A DNA stretch of 12,767 bases, taken from positions 1 through 12,767 of the forward strand of contig JAISDH010000147.1 of the NCBI GenBank assembly GCA_031264975.1. The letters run 5' to 3'. Source of the DNA: Bacteroidales bacterium (lineage in GTDB: Bacteria > Bacteroidota > Bacteroidia > Bacteroidales > WCHB1-69). Within the stretch, counting starts at the first letter, position 1, and each line of letters opens with the position of its first letter. Below, piece by piece: positions 1 to 6,621 of this stretch. The notes under the pieces were generated by a model. The model saw only the letters and a program-made list of their open reading frames with translations, was not told where the DNA came from and did no database searches. The position numbers were made by a program, and so were the translations under genes.

Positions 1-54
1 ATAATGGGTATGATGGTTTTAAGTTTTTATATGTTAATAGTTTAGTTAGTTTGG

Positions 55-81
55 GAAGCGGGAAGGTATATTCCCGCTTTC
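55..81 (+). terminator. Hairpin, probable terminator of an upstream gene outside the window
   Basis: A perfect 10-bp inverted repeat (arms 55-64 and 72-81 around GGTATA, core AAGCGGGAA/TTCCCGCTT) is followed by an AT-rich stretch with only short T runs. It lies before the permease gene with no gene between it and the window edge, so it most likely ends a + strand transcript starting left of the window. The weak T tract keeps confidence moderate. Positions 1-54 show nothing else recognisable. Confidence 0.5.
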
Positions 82-180
82 ATTAATTATTGTATTGTAC
101 GTGGCACACAATTTGAAAATACAAGTCCAAGATGAAGCATGTAGAGCTATAGTTATCTATCATCGAACAGACAGAATATA

Positions 181-1821
181 ATGAAAGAAATATTTAAATT
201 TAAATTTGAATTAGTTACAGTTTTAAAACAAGGATATACAAAACAACAGTTTACCAAAGATTTATTTGCCGGTATCATAGTAGGTATTGTCGCGTTACCT
301 TTGGCAATTGCTTTTGCGGTTGCATCGGGCGTTTCCCCTGAGAAAGGGTTGATTACAGCTATTATTGCCGGGTTTATCATTTCTGCATTGGGAGGCAGTC
401 GGGTACAGATAGGCGGACCTACCGGAGCATTTATTGTCATCGTATTTGGTATTGTTGCGCAATATGGAATGGATGGATTGATTATATCTACCCTGTTGGC
501 GGGAATAATGCTCGTTATCTTTGGGTTGTTGCGTTTAGGTTCTTTATTAAAATTCATACCCCATCCGCTTATTGTAGGATTTACCAGCGGAATAGCCCTG
601 GTTATTTTCTCTACACAGATAAAAGACGCGTTCGGCTTACAGATTGATAATATTCCCAGTGAATTTATCGGGAAATGGTCTGTCTATTTTGCTTCTTTGT
701 CTTCGATTAACTGGATTGCTTTTGCAATAACTGTCGGAACTATTTTAATCAGTATCGGATTTAGTCGGGTTACCAATAAAATACCCGGTTCTTTTGTTGC
801 CATTATCTTGATGACAATCATTGTTTCGGTCTTTAACCTCCCTGTAACAACCATTGAATCTACATTTGGAGAGATTCCCAACAAAATTTCGCTTACATTT
901 CCCTCTATTGATATAAGCAACATACAACATTATTTTCAACCGGCGCTTACCATTGCCTTATTGGGGGCGATAGAATCATTGCTTTCGGCGGTGGTTGCCG
1001 ACGGTATGATTGGAGCCAATCATCATAGTAATACGGAATTAATTGCTCAAGGTTGTGCCAATATTGTTACGCCTTTATTTGGCGGCATACCTGCCACCGG
1101 AGCCATTGCACGAACGGCTACAAATATAAAAAACGGCGGAAGAACTCCCATTGCAGGAATGATTCATGCGGTTACATTACTGCTTATTATGCTGTTTTTC
1201 GGACAATGGGCGAAATTAATTCCCATGTCCTGTCTTGCAGGAATATTGATTATTATCGCTTACAATATGAGTGAATGGAGATCATTTTCTTCTATTCTCA
1301 AAGGGTCTGCATTTGATATTATGATATTAATCAGTACATTTCTATTAACTGTTTTAGTGGATTTGACGATGGCAATAGAAATTGGCATTGTCATGGCTGC
1401 CTTGCTGTTCATGAAACGTATGGCAGACAACGGACAGGCTATTTTGAGAGACAAAGAATCGGATATTATCGAAAATTATAAAGATATTCCCAAGGAAATT
1501 GAAATTTACGAGATAAGCGGTCCCTTCTTTTTTGGCGCTGCAAAACATTATAGCGAAGTACTTAAAGGACATAAATCTTCCGCCAAAATTTTAATTATAC
1601 GAATGAGACATGTTCCATTTATAGACGCCACGGGAGTACATAATTTTAGAGGCGCTATCAGTTCGTTAAAGTCTGACGAAAAAATGATAATATTGTCCGG
1701 CGTTCAACCCAATGTTCGGAAGGAATTGAATAAAAGCGGAATTGCCGCTCTAATCGGAGAATCTAATATCTTCGACAATTTCGATATCGCCCTGGCAAAT
1801 GCAAAACAACATCTGCTGTAA
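181..1821 (+). CDS. SulP-family inorganic anion permease with C-terminal STAS domain
   Basis: This is an inner-membrane transporter of the SulP/SLC26 family, which moves anions such as sulfate or bicarbonate. The 546-aa length is normal for bacterial SulP proteins. The N-terminal two thirds (about residues 25-412) is strongly hydrophobic with many membrane segments. It carries the family signatures ALPLAIAFAVASGVSPEKG (38-56), GGPTGAF (78-84) and ESLLSAVVAD...NTELIAQG..NI..PLFGGIPATGAIARTATNI (265-316). Residues about 440-540 form a STAS domain with the conserved FIDATG loop (480-485). The ATG at 181 gives a usual short cytoplasmic N-terminus; no strong ribosome binding site is visible, as is common in this phylum. 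Substrate cannot be read from sequence: no carbonic anhydrase or sulfate-assimilation gene lies beside it. It is convergent with the hydrogenase-like gene. A purine-rich repeat array starts straight after the stop. Confidence 0.93.
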   Translation: MKEIFKFKFELVTVLKQGYTKQQFTKDLFAGIIVGIVALPLAIAFAVASGVSPEKGLITAIIAGFIISALGGSRVQIGGPTGAFIVIVFGIVAQYGMDGLIISTLLAGIMLVIFGLLRLGSLLKFIPHPLIVGFTSGIALVIFSTQIKDAFGLQIDNIPSEFIGKWSVYFASLSSINWIAFAITVGTILISIGFSRVTNKIPGSFVAIILMTIIVSVFNLPVTTIESTFGEIPNKISLTFPSIDISNIQHYFQPALTIALLGAIESLLSAVVADGMIGANHHSNTELIAQGCANIVTPLFGGIPATGAIARTATNIKNGGRTPIAGMIHAVTLLLIMLFFGQWAKLIPMSCLAGILIIIAYNMSEWRSFSSILKGSAFDIMILISTFLLTVLVDLTMAIEIGIVMAALLFMKRMADNGQAILRDKESDIIENYKDIPKEIEIYEISGPFFFGAAKHYSEVLKGHKSSAKILIIRMRHVPFIDATGVHNFRGAISSLKSDEKMIILSGVQPNVRKELNKSGIAALIGESNIFDNFDIALANAKQHLL

Positions 1822-1903
1822 GGGAGAAGAGACGAAAGGGCGAAAGGATGAAGGGGCGAAAGGATGAAGGGGCGAAAGGGCGAAGGGATGAAGGGGCGAA
1901 AGG
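1822..1903 (+). repeat. GGCGAAAGG-type purine minisatellite (array 1)
   Basis: Imperfect tandem copies of a roughly 16-bp unit, GGGGCGAAAGGATGAA, with shorter GGGCGAAA variants, begin directly after the permease stop codon. The + strand, which is the sense strand of the permease, is almost pure purine. The same unit recurs at 4053-4260 and, in the opposite orientation, at 4355-4499. An open frame through it on the minus strand (Arg-Pro-Phe/Ser-Pro-Leu rich) is an artefact of the repeat. Confidence 0.85.
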
Positions 1904-2091
1904 TACATGGAACATGGTAAGATAAAATGTATAGATGTTTCACGTCTTTTGATACCGCAACGTAGGGACTACCCTTGCGGTCATCCTAAATCTAAATCAT
2001 CAACCCCGCAATACACAAAACCATCCCGCGTACAGTATCATCATTAACCATCAATCACTAACCGTTAATCACTATTTTCCTTCCCTACACC
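1904..2091. other. Intergenic sequence with one palindrome and a simple-sequence tract
   Basis: No gene is visible between array 1 and the end of the hydrogenase-like gene. The arms ACCGCAA (1954-1960) and TTGCGGT (1975-1981) enclose a GGG-ACTA-CCC core (1965-1974), giving a compact hairpin of the REP-like type seen elsewhere in the window. From about 2038 to 2072 the sequence is a degenerate CATTAACC/CAATCACTAACC repeat. No terminator with a T run was found for either convergent gene. Confidence 0.5.
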
Positions 2092-3942
2092 CTATTCATA
2101 AGACTTTATAATCGAGTTAAGCATTTTCTCTGTTTTTGCGGCGCCTTCTCCAAGAATGAAACCCATTTGTTGGACTTGTCGCAGGTTTTCTTCGATAACA
2201 TCTGTAACGCGGTGTATAATCTCTTCAGGACGTTCTTCTTTGGAGTAAAGATTACGAAATACGGAACCTACCATTTTCTTTGGAATCAACTGAAACATGG
2301 TAACATTAATAAGTCGCCCTTCAATTTCTACATCGCGGGTAAGTTGCATTTCGTCGTGGTTGAGAATAAACTGTATTTGCGAAATGAGCGTATTAGGGAG
2401 CAAAGTCTTTAAATCAGCGCCAATAAGATAGGGGATAACTTCATGTATATCTTTAATATCTTCACCCAAAATCTCAACAAAACCGGTATTGGATTCTACC
2501 ACTTTAAAGTTCTCATCACAAAAAACAATACCCGATTTTAATCCCCTGACAAAGATAGATATTGCCTCATTTTTGGCGAACAGTAATTCTCTGGTTTCTT
2601 CAAGCGCAGACCGGGTTACTTTAAGCTCATTCTTAACCATCTCCAACTCTTCAATACTTTTTTTGGCGGCATGGGAAGTCTCCACATTGGTAAGTTGAGT
2701 ATTGGTAACGCACATCTCCGGAATCGCAATATTCTGAGCAATGGCGCGAGCCAACCCCCGACAAGTGTCAAAACCGCAAGCGCCACAATTCACTTCTTTA
2801 TTATTGTTCCGTTCAGTAATATCGTTAAGCGCTATTTTCATTTCGTACTCGCTTGGGGAAGGCAATTCATATTTCTTATCAAAAAATCGGGCTTCAAGTT
2901 CTTTATGATGAGAATGCATATCAATATGTTTTTTCCATTTGTCTATATCGAAATTAGACAAACGGCGGCTAATATAATCTTTGACTAACGCATGACGCAG
3001 GTATTTTTTACCATTTTCCGACGTACCAGGTCCCATGATACAACCTTCACAGAAGAAAAGATTACAGTTTTGTTTCATCATCTTATTAAAGTCCAAAAAC
3101 TGTTTCACCGCTGCAATAGAACTTTTTCCTTCTGCCGTAATTGTATTTTCGTTCATCAAACCGCTGTCCAGCCCTGTTGCCTCTATAAAACCTTGCGAAA
3201 TAGGGTACATACTGCCTTTGTAACCCAAAGGTTCGTCAAAGTCGGAATATTCGCTGAATGTTTCATCAATTTTAAATTCGCTGAAAAGTTGACGCAGTTC
3301 TTTAAAGGTTAATACGCAGTCTATTTTCCCAAATCCTATGTAACGGTTCACTTCTTTTTTAGCCGCTACACAGGGAGTAATATGTACAACCTTTAGATTT
3401 TCTCCATACATTTTACGCACCGTAATGGCTGAGGCTACAGCAGGCGATACATAAGGCGCCAAATTACCCAAAAGCTGAGGATAATGTTTCTCTATTAACG
3501 ACACCACCGAAGGACAACAACTGGTGAGATAATATTTTCCGTTAAACTCGTCATGGGTTAATTTTTTAAACTGTCTTGCAATAATATCCACTCCGAAAGC
3601 CATTTCATTAACGTATGAGAAACCCAATAACCGCACCATTTTTACAAACTTACGATAATCGGTAATATCATCAAACTCGCCCGCTATAGAAGGCGCGCAA
3701 AGCGCTACCACTTTCTCTTCCGAATTGAGTAAATGCTTGCATTCTTTTGTTGAATCAAGATAAGAAATGGCATTATAAGCACAAACGCCAATGCAGGTTC
3801 CACATAAAATACAACGACTTTCCTCTATATAAGGATAAACGCTGTTCTTGCGCACATGAATGGCTTTAACAGGACATGCCCTGATGCAACTGTAGCAAAC
3901 TTTACATTTACTTCTATCTAATTGTATAACGTTATCTATCAT
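2092..3942 (-). CDS. HydS-like [FeFe]-hydrogenase-domain protein with ferredoxin, FeS and PAS domains (putative sensor)
   Basis: A 616-aa soluble iron-sulfur protein. Residues 13-23 (CxxCxxCxxxCP) and 44-54 (CxxCxxCxxxC) bind two [4Fe-4S] clusters. Residues about 78-330 form an [FeFe]-hydrogenase large-subunit domain with H-cluster motifs TSCCP (140-144), TPCxAxKKE (189-197) and CEGCIMGPG (298-306). A four-cysteine FeS module follows (C386, C389, C394, C411), then a predicted coiled coil (about 422-457), a PAS-like domain (about 455-560) and a helical tail. Catalytic H2 enzymes lack the PAS part, while this order matches the sensory group of [FeFe] hydrogenases, so I infer H2 or redox sensing rather than bulk H2 turnover. 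The usual kinase, phosphatase and hydrogenase partners are absent from both sides. The third H-cluster motif reads CxxC where catalytic enzymes have CxxxC. The ATG at 3942 starts 13 residues before the first cluster cysteine. Confidence 0.85.
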   Translation of the reverse strand: MIDNVIQLDRSKCKVCYSCIRACPVKAIHVRKNSVYPYIEESRCILCGTCIGVCAYNAISYLDSTKECKHLLNSEEKVVALCAPSIAGEFDDITDYRKFVKMVRLLGFSYVNEMAFGVDIIARQFKKLTHDEFNGKYYLTSCCPSVVSLIEKHYPQLLGNLAPYVSPAVASAITVRKMYGENLKVVHITPCVAAKKEVNRYIGFGKIDCVLTFKELRQLFSEFKIDETFSEYSDFDEPLGYKGSMYPISQGFIEATGLDSGLMNENTITAEGKSSIAAVKQFLDFNKMMKQNCNLFFCEGCIMGPGTSENGKKYLRHALVKDYISRRLSNFDIDKWKKHIDMHSHHKELEARFFDKKYELPSPSEYEMKIALNDITERNNNKEVNCGACGFDTCRGLARAIAQNIAIPEMCVTNTQLTNVETSHAAKKSIEELEMVKNELKVTRSALEETRELLFAKNEAISIFVRGLKSGIVFCDENFKVVESNTGFVEILGEDIKDIHEVIPYLIGADLKTLLPNTLISQIQFILNHDEMQLTRDVEIEGRLINVTMFQLIPKKMVGSVFRNLYSKEERPEEIIHRVTDVIEENLRQVQQMGFILGEGAAKTEKMLNSIIKSYE

Positions 3943-3984
3943 TTTTCTACATTTTTAATAACAGCAATAATAAAAATTATTTTG

Positions 3985-3992
3985 CAAAAATA
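3985..3992 (-). promoter_or_regulatory. Possible -7 element for the hydrogenase-like gene
   Basis: Read on the minus strand the sequence is TATTTTTG, a match to the Bacteroidetes -7 consensus TAnnTTTG, 42 bp before the start codon. The -33 region is AT-rich with no clear TTTG, and the surroundings are A-rich, so a chance match is possible. Confidence 0.4.
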
Positions 3993-4052
3993 CAAAAAAT
4001 CGGATTAAACACATACGCTCATCGAAGATTTTTTTATTCACTAACGGAGAAA

Positions 4053-4260
4053 GGGGCGAAAGGGCGAAAGGGAAGACGGCAGCAAGCAACAGGCAGCAAG
4101 CAACAGGCAGGCAAGCCATGAAGGGCGAAAGGACGTAGGAGCGAAAAGGAAGACGGCAGCAAGCAACAAGCAACAGGCAACAAGCAGGCAAGCTATGAAG
4201 GGCGAAAGGACGTAGAGGCGAAAGGGAAGACGGCAGCAGGCAACAGGCAGGCAAGTCTTG
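4053..4260 (+). repeat. Higher-order purine minisatellite (array 2), three copies of a roughly 60-77-bp unit
   Basis: Three successive units start near 4053, 4123 and 4200. Each opens with GGGCGAAAGG copies and then carries GAAGACGGCAGCA followed by AAGCAACAGGCA-type repeats ending in GGCAAGC-CAT or GGCAAGC-TAT (GGCAAGTCTT in the last). The units differ mainly in how many AAGCAACAGGC subunits they contain, as expected from slippage or unequal exchange. The opening motif is the one used in array 1. Confidence 0.8.
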
Positions 4261-4354
4261 AGAAAGAAAGCGAAAAGACGAAAGGACAAAGGGAACAAGC
4301 AAAAACTTGTCCATTTGTCCACTTGTTCACTGTTTTCCTTGTACTTTATTCCCT
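4261..4354. repeat. Spacer with inverted and direct short repeats between arrays 2 and 3
   Basis: The left half is purine-rich (GAAAGAAAGCGAAAAGACG). Then GAACAAG is followed by its inverse CTTGTTC about 21 bp later, enclosing near-direct copies of ACTTGTCC/ATTTGTCC/ACTTGTTC (4305-4329). It sits at the centre of the large inverted arrangement of purine and pyrimidine arrays and would form the loop region of any such fold. Confidence 0.5.
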
Positions 4355-4499
4355 TCTTCCTTTCGCCCCTTCATCCTTTCGCCCCTTCATCCTTTCGCCC
4401 CTTCATCCCTTCGCCCCTTATTCCTTTCGCCCTTTCGCCCTTTCGTCCCTTCGTCCCTGCTTCCTTTCGCCCTTTCGTCCCTTCGCCCTTTCGCCCTTG
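4355..4499 (-). repeat. GGCGAAAGG-type purine minisatellite (array 3), reading on the minus strand
   Basis: On the + strand this is CCTTTCGCCC and CCCTTCATCC repeated; on the minus strand it is the same GGGCGAAAGG/GGATGAAGG unit as array 1. It ends exactly at the rtcB stop codon (4500-4502), so on the rtcB sense strand a purine array begins directly after the stop, as it does after the permease. It is inverted relative to array 2. Confidence 0.85.
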
Positions 4500-5675
4500 T
4501 CATGTGCCTTTTATTACTGCTAAGGGACTTAGTTCTACAAGTATTTTCACCAGGTCGCTTTGAAATGCCATTACTTGCGCAATGTCTTTATAGGCGGATG
4601 AGGCTTCTTCGAGGTCGTTTTTGTGGCGGATGGAATGAATAATGCCTTGGCTCTCCAATTTGTCCTTTTCTTCCTGCAAATTAAGATTGTTTGCCGCGTC
4701 CTTCCTGCTCATCACGCGACCGGCGCCATGAGAACAACTCGTGAAACTGTCAGGATTGCCAAGCCCTTCAACAATATATGACTTCGTTCCTTGCGAACCC
4801 GGTATAATCCCAATCTCGCCCGCCTTTGCCGACGTTGCGCCTTTGCGGTGGACGATAACTTTTTGTCCGAAATGTTCTTCCCAAGCAGCATAGTTGTGAG
4901 CGATATTAATAAGCGGCTCGTACTCAACGCCCGAAAGTGTCGAGGAAACCACCTCTTTTATGCGTTCCATCATCAAATGGCGGCTGACAAAGGCAAACTC
5001 CGTACAATACTGCATCTCTTTGTAATAAGCATGCGCCTCGTCCGAAGCAAAAGGCAAAAACGCCAGTCCGGCTTTTGGGTCAATCGACGAGAAATATTGT
5101 GCGTTGAGTTTTTTCGCTGCATTATTATAATATTCCGCCACCTGCAAACCAAAATTACGACTTCCGGAATGTATCATCAACCATAAGAACCCGTCGTGGG
5201 AACGTTGCATTTCTATAAAATGATTGCCGCCGCCAAGCGTCCCGATTTGTTTTAGCGCCGCAAGATACTGACGTTTCACGATAAGCATTCTGTCGATATC
5301 GAAATTCTGCGGCATAAGCGATTCGTCCTGCCGTTGCTTGTGCCTGTCTAATCCAAGCGGAATTAATTTCCTGATTCCACTCATAATGGTTGTGAGTTGC
5401 TTGCGTTCCAGGGTCTCTGCAAGGACGTTGGTCTTCACGGCGCACATTCCGCAACCAATGTCTACGCCTACGGCATTGGGGATAATCACATTGTCTGTTG
5501 CCAACACGCCGCCAATGGGCATTCCGTAACCCGCATGTGCGTCGGGCATCAGGCAGATATGGCTCACGGCAAAGGGCAGATTGGCAAGGTTGCGCGCCTG
5601 TTCCATTGCGCTTTCTTCCGGTTCGTCAAGCCAAAGTTTAATGGGTATTTTTTCTGTACTAATAATTTTTTGCAT
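4500..5675 (-). CDS. rtcB: RtcB-type RNA ligase (3'-phosphate / 5'-OH RNA splicing ligase)
   Basis: RtcB joins RNA 2',3'-cyclic phosphate or 3'-phosphate ends to 5'-OH ends using GTP and Mn2+, through a histidine-GMP intermediate, in RNA repair or tRNA healing. The 391-aa protein is near the usual length of bacterial RtcB (about 400 aa). All expected active-site elements are present: VDIGCGM with D72 and C75, GGGNHF with H152, MIHSGSR with H169, IAHNY with H260, HRKGATSA with H276, and CSHGAGRVMSR with H316 as the likely guanylylated histidine. No residue looks damaged, so I expect an active enzyme. The ATG at 5675 fits the family N-terminus. The only close neighbour on the same strand is a broken SLOG-like gene 81 bp upstream; no archease or release-factor partner is in the window. 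The stop codon abuts a purine minisatellite. Confidence 0.93.
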   Translation of the reverse strand: MQKIISTEKIPIKLWLDEPEESAMEQARNLANLPFAVSHICLMPDAHAGYGMPIGGVLATDNVIIPNAVGVDIGCGMCAVKTNVLAETLERKQLTTIMSGIRKLIPLGLDRHKQRQDESLMPQNFDIDRMLIVKRQYLAALKQIGTLGGGNHFIEMQRSHDGFLWLMIHSGSRNFGLQVAEYYNNAAKKLNAQYFSSIDPKAGLAFLPFASDEAHAYYKEMQYCTEFAFVSRHLMMERIKEVVSSTLSGVEYEPLINIAHNYAAWEEHFGQKVIVHRKGATSAKAGEIGIIPGSQGTKSYIVEGLGNPDSFTSCSHGAGRVMSRKDAANNLNLQEEKDKLESQGIIHSIRHKNDLEEASSAYKDIAQVMAFQSDLVKILVELSPLAVIKGT

Positions 5676-5704
5676 AATACAACATCTATTTAAAATTAAC
5701 GCCG

Positions 5705-5712
5705 CAAAATTA
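5705..5712 (-). promoter_or_regulatory. Likely -7 element for rtcB
   Basis: On the minus strand the sequence is TAATTTTG, matching TAnnTTTG, 29 bp before the rtcB start. A TTG-containing -33 candidate lies about 21 bp further upstream (plus-strand 5734-5737). This placement suggests that rtcB has its own promoter and does not depend on the broken gene upstream. Confidence 0.5.
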
Positions 5713-5756
5713 CGGCACGACTATGCCAAAACACAACATAGCCAAAAAACATCTTT

Positions 5757-5999
5757 CTATTTCTTTTCTCTTTCTACAATTACCGCCTGTTTGTCCAAAG
5801 CCCACGCCTTCCGAACAGCATCCCAACTACCGAAACTGCCTTTCACGGGGAAGGCAATCACACAGTCGGCTTCATCTATGATAAGCGTATTGCGTTCATA
5901 TCCGGCAATCCATCCCAAAGTTTCCCATTCGGGCAAGAACTCCACAAAATGAAACGTGTTGCTGTTACAAATATTTTTCAAGAGATTTTTTGTATATCT
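5757..5999 (-). pseudogene. 5'-truncated SLOG/DUF2493 (YspA)-like gene remnant
   Basis: The readable part ends with a normal stop and contains HFVEFLPEWETLGWIAGYERN, then IIDEADCVIAFP and a C-terminal AVIVE strand. This pattern (PEW..LG..AGY.RN.......AD.VIAF) resembles the C-terminal half of SLOG-fold DUF2493 proteins, a nucleotide-binding fold. The N-terminal half with its glycine-rich strand-loop is missing. Moving upstream, the frame meets a stop at 6000-6002 with no ATG in between; the only start would be TTG at 5981. The break coincides with the edge of a palindromic repeat island beginning near 6001. I infer that deletion or repeat insertion removed the 5' half. It may be a short TTG-started gene instead, but the family lacks half-length members that I know of. 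The function of the original gene is unknown. Confidence 0.5.
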
Positions 6000-6000
6000 C

Positions 6001-6390
6001 TATTTAACTCCTTCGCTCGGCGTAGTCTCCAGAGCAATGTCATCAAGTTAAGAGCTGAAAGCCCAATAATCAATAGCATAGGAAGCAACGCCAAGTTATG
6101 GACAGAAGGCGTAAAAAGCTCTGAAAGAGCGTAATCAACAGTGTAGGGCAACGCCCTACGGACAGAATGCACACAATATTTACTAAGCCCTGTAAGGGCG
6201 TAATCAAATGAAATAAAACATATTACGCCCTTACAGGGCTTAATAACGGGAGGAGGGACGTTTCCGACACAGGGCGTTGCCCATGTGCTATTGACGTCGC
6301 TCTTTCAGAGCTTTTTATTGCTTAACTTGATGACATTGGTCTCCAGAGCAATGTCTCCAAGTTAAAGAACGTCGAAAGACGTTTAATGTG
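6001..6390. repeat. Palindromic REP-like island with imperfect overall inverted symmetry
   Basis: The island reads as an imperfect large inverted repeat. Outer arms AATGTCATCAAGTTAA (6036-6051) and its exact inverse (6322-6337) enclose AAAAAGCTCTGAAAGAGCG (6113-6131) with its exact inverse (6298-6316). The centre is a perfect 20-bp inverted repeat (6185-6204 / 6222-6241) with a 17-nt loop. Small self-complementary hairpins are nested throughout: 6118-6130, 6143-6159, 6187-6199, 6227-6239, 6272-6282, 6299-6311 and 6368-6383. A 17-bp direct repeat, GTCTCCAGAGCAATGTC, occurs at 6025-6041 and 6339-6355. No transposase is present, so any mobility would depend on genes elsewhere. Frames through the island are spurious. 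Confidence 0.8.
6185..6241. repeat. Perfect 20-bp inverted repeat, core of the REP-like island
   Basis: The arms are AAGCCCTGTAAGGGCGTAAT and its exact complement, separated by 17 AT-rich bases; one more pair (6184/6242) extends the stem. Each arm is itself a hairpin (GCCCT-GTA-AGGGC), so the sequence can fold either as one long stem or as two small ones, a cruciform-like choice. No T run follows, so it is not a typical terminator. Confidence 0.85.
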
Positions 6391-6552
6391 AATAACTTCG
6401 TGCTTGAATATATCGAAGATGCTAATTCAGGAGGGGATTTCTCACTAAAAGAAAAAAAACAGCAATAAATACTGATTAATAGCCTGATACATGTTTGTAT
6501 GAATATATTAAATTTTATACGTGAAAAAAAAACAAAAAAAATGTTAGATAAA
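6391..6552. other. AT-rich intergenic stretch, no supported gene
   Basis: Between the REP-like island and the promoter at 6553 I see no gene. A + strand frame ending at 6466-6468 encodes a tail of about 25 ordinary-looking residues (NNFVLEYIEDANSGG...) with no start outside the repeat. It could be the 3' remnant of a lost gene, but it is too short to support. The rest is A/T-rich. Confidence 0.4.
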
Positions 6553-6585
6553 ACTTTAATTATTCAAAACTTTTTAGTATCTTTG
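6553..6585 (+). promoter_or_regulatory. Bacteroidetes-type promoter for the small uncharacterised gene
   Basis: TATCTTTG at 6578-6585 matches the -7 consensus TAnnTTTG exactly, and a weaker -33 candidate ACTTTA (6553-6558) lies 19 bp upstream, the usual spacing. The predicted transcript would start about 30 bp before the ATG at 6622, leaving a short leader. Confidence 0.7.
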
Positions 6586-6621
6586 CTGCCTTATTCATAA
6601 CCCTATAAAATAAAGTAGCGT

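Larger units (their letters stand above)
3943..4499. other. Gene-free repeat zone between the hydrogenase-like gene and rtcB
   Basis: Apart from the hydrogenase promoter region (3943-4040), this 557-bp gap is made of repeats: a + oriented purine array, a short spacer and an inverted pyrimidine array, listed separately. Open frames exist on both strands but all are low-complexity (Leu-Pro-Ala-Cys-Cys or Phe-Arg-Pro-Phe-Ala-Leu-Ser-Pro), overlap each other in several frames, and match no protein family I know. I regard none as a gene. Confidence 0.7.

Noticed and set aside
1053..1572. Several frames inside the permease gene on both strands
   Set aside because: They are shadows of the permease coding sequence with no promoter or domain.
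4041..4563. Open frames on both strands encoding Pro/Phe/Ser/Leu-rich or Leu/Ala/Cys-rich peptides
   Set aside because: They follow the minisatellite in several frames at once, have low complexity, and resemble no family.
6185..6241. Rho-independent terminator
   Set aside because: The stem is strong but has no T run on either side and no gene ends nearby.
6391..6468. 3' end of a real + strand gene
   Set aside because: Only about 25 ordinary codons outside the repeat, no start and no recognisable domain; kept as a note only.
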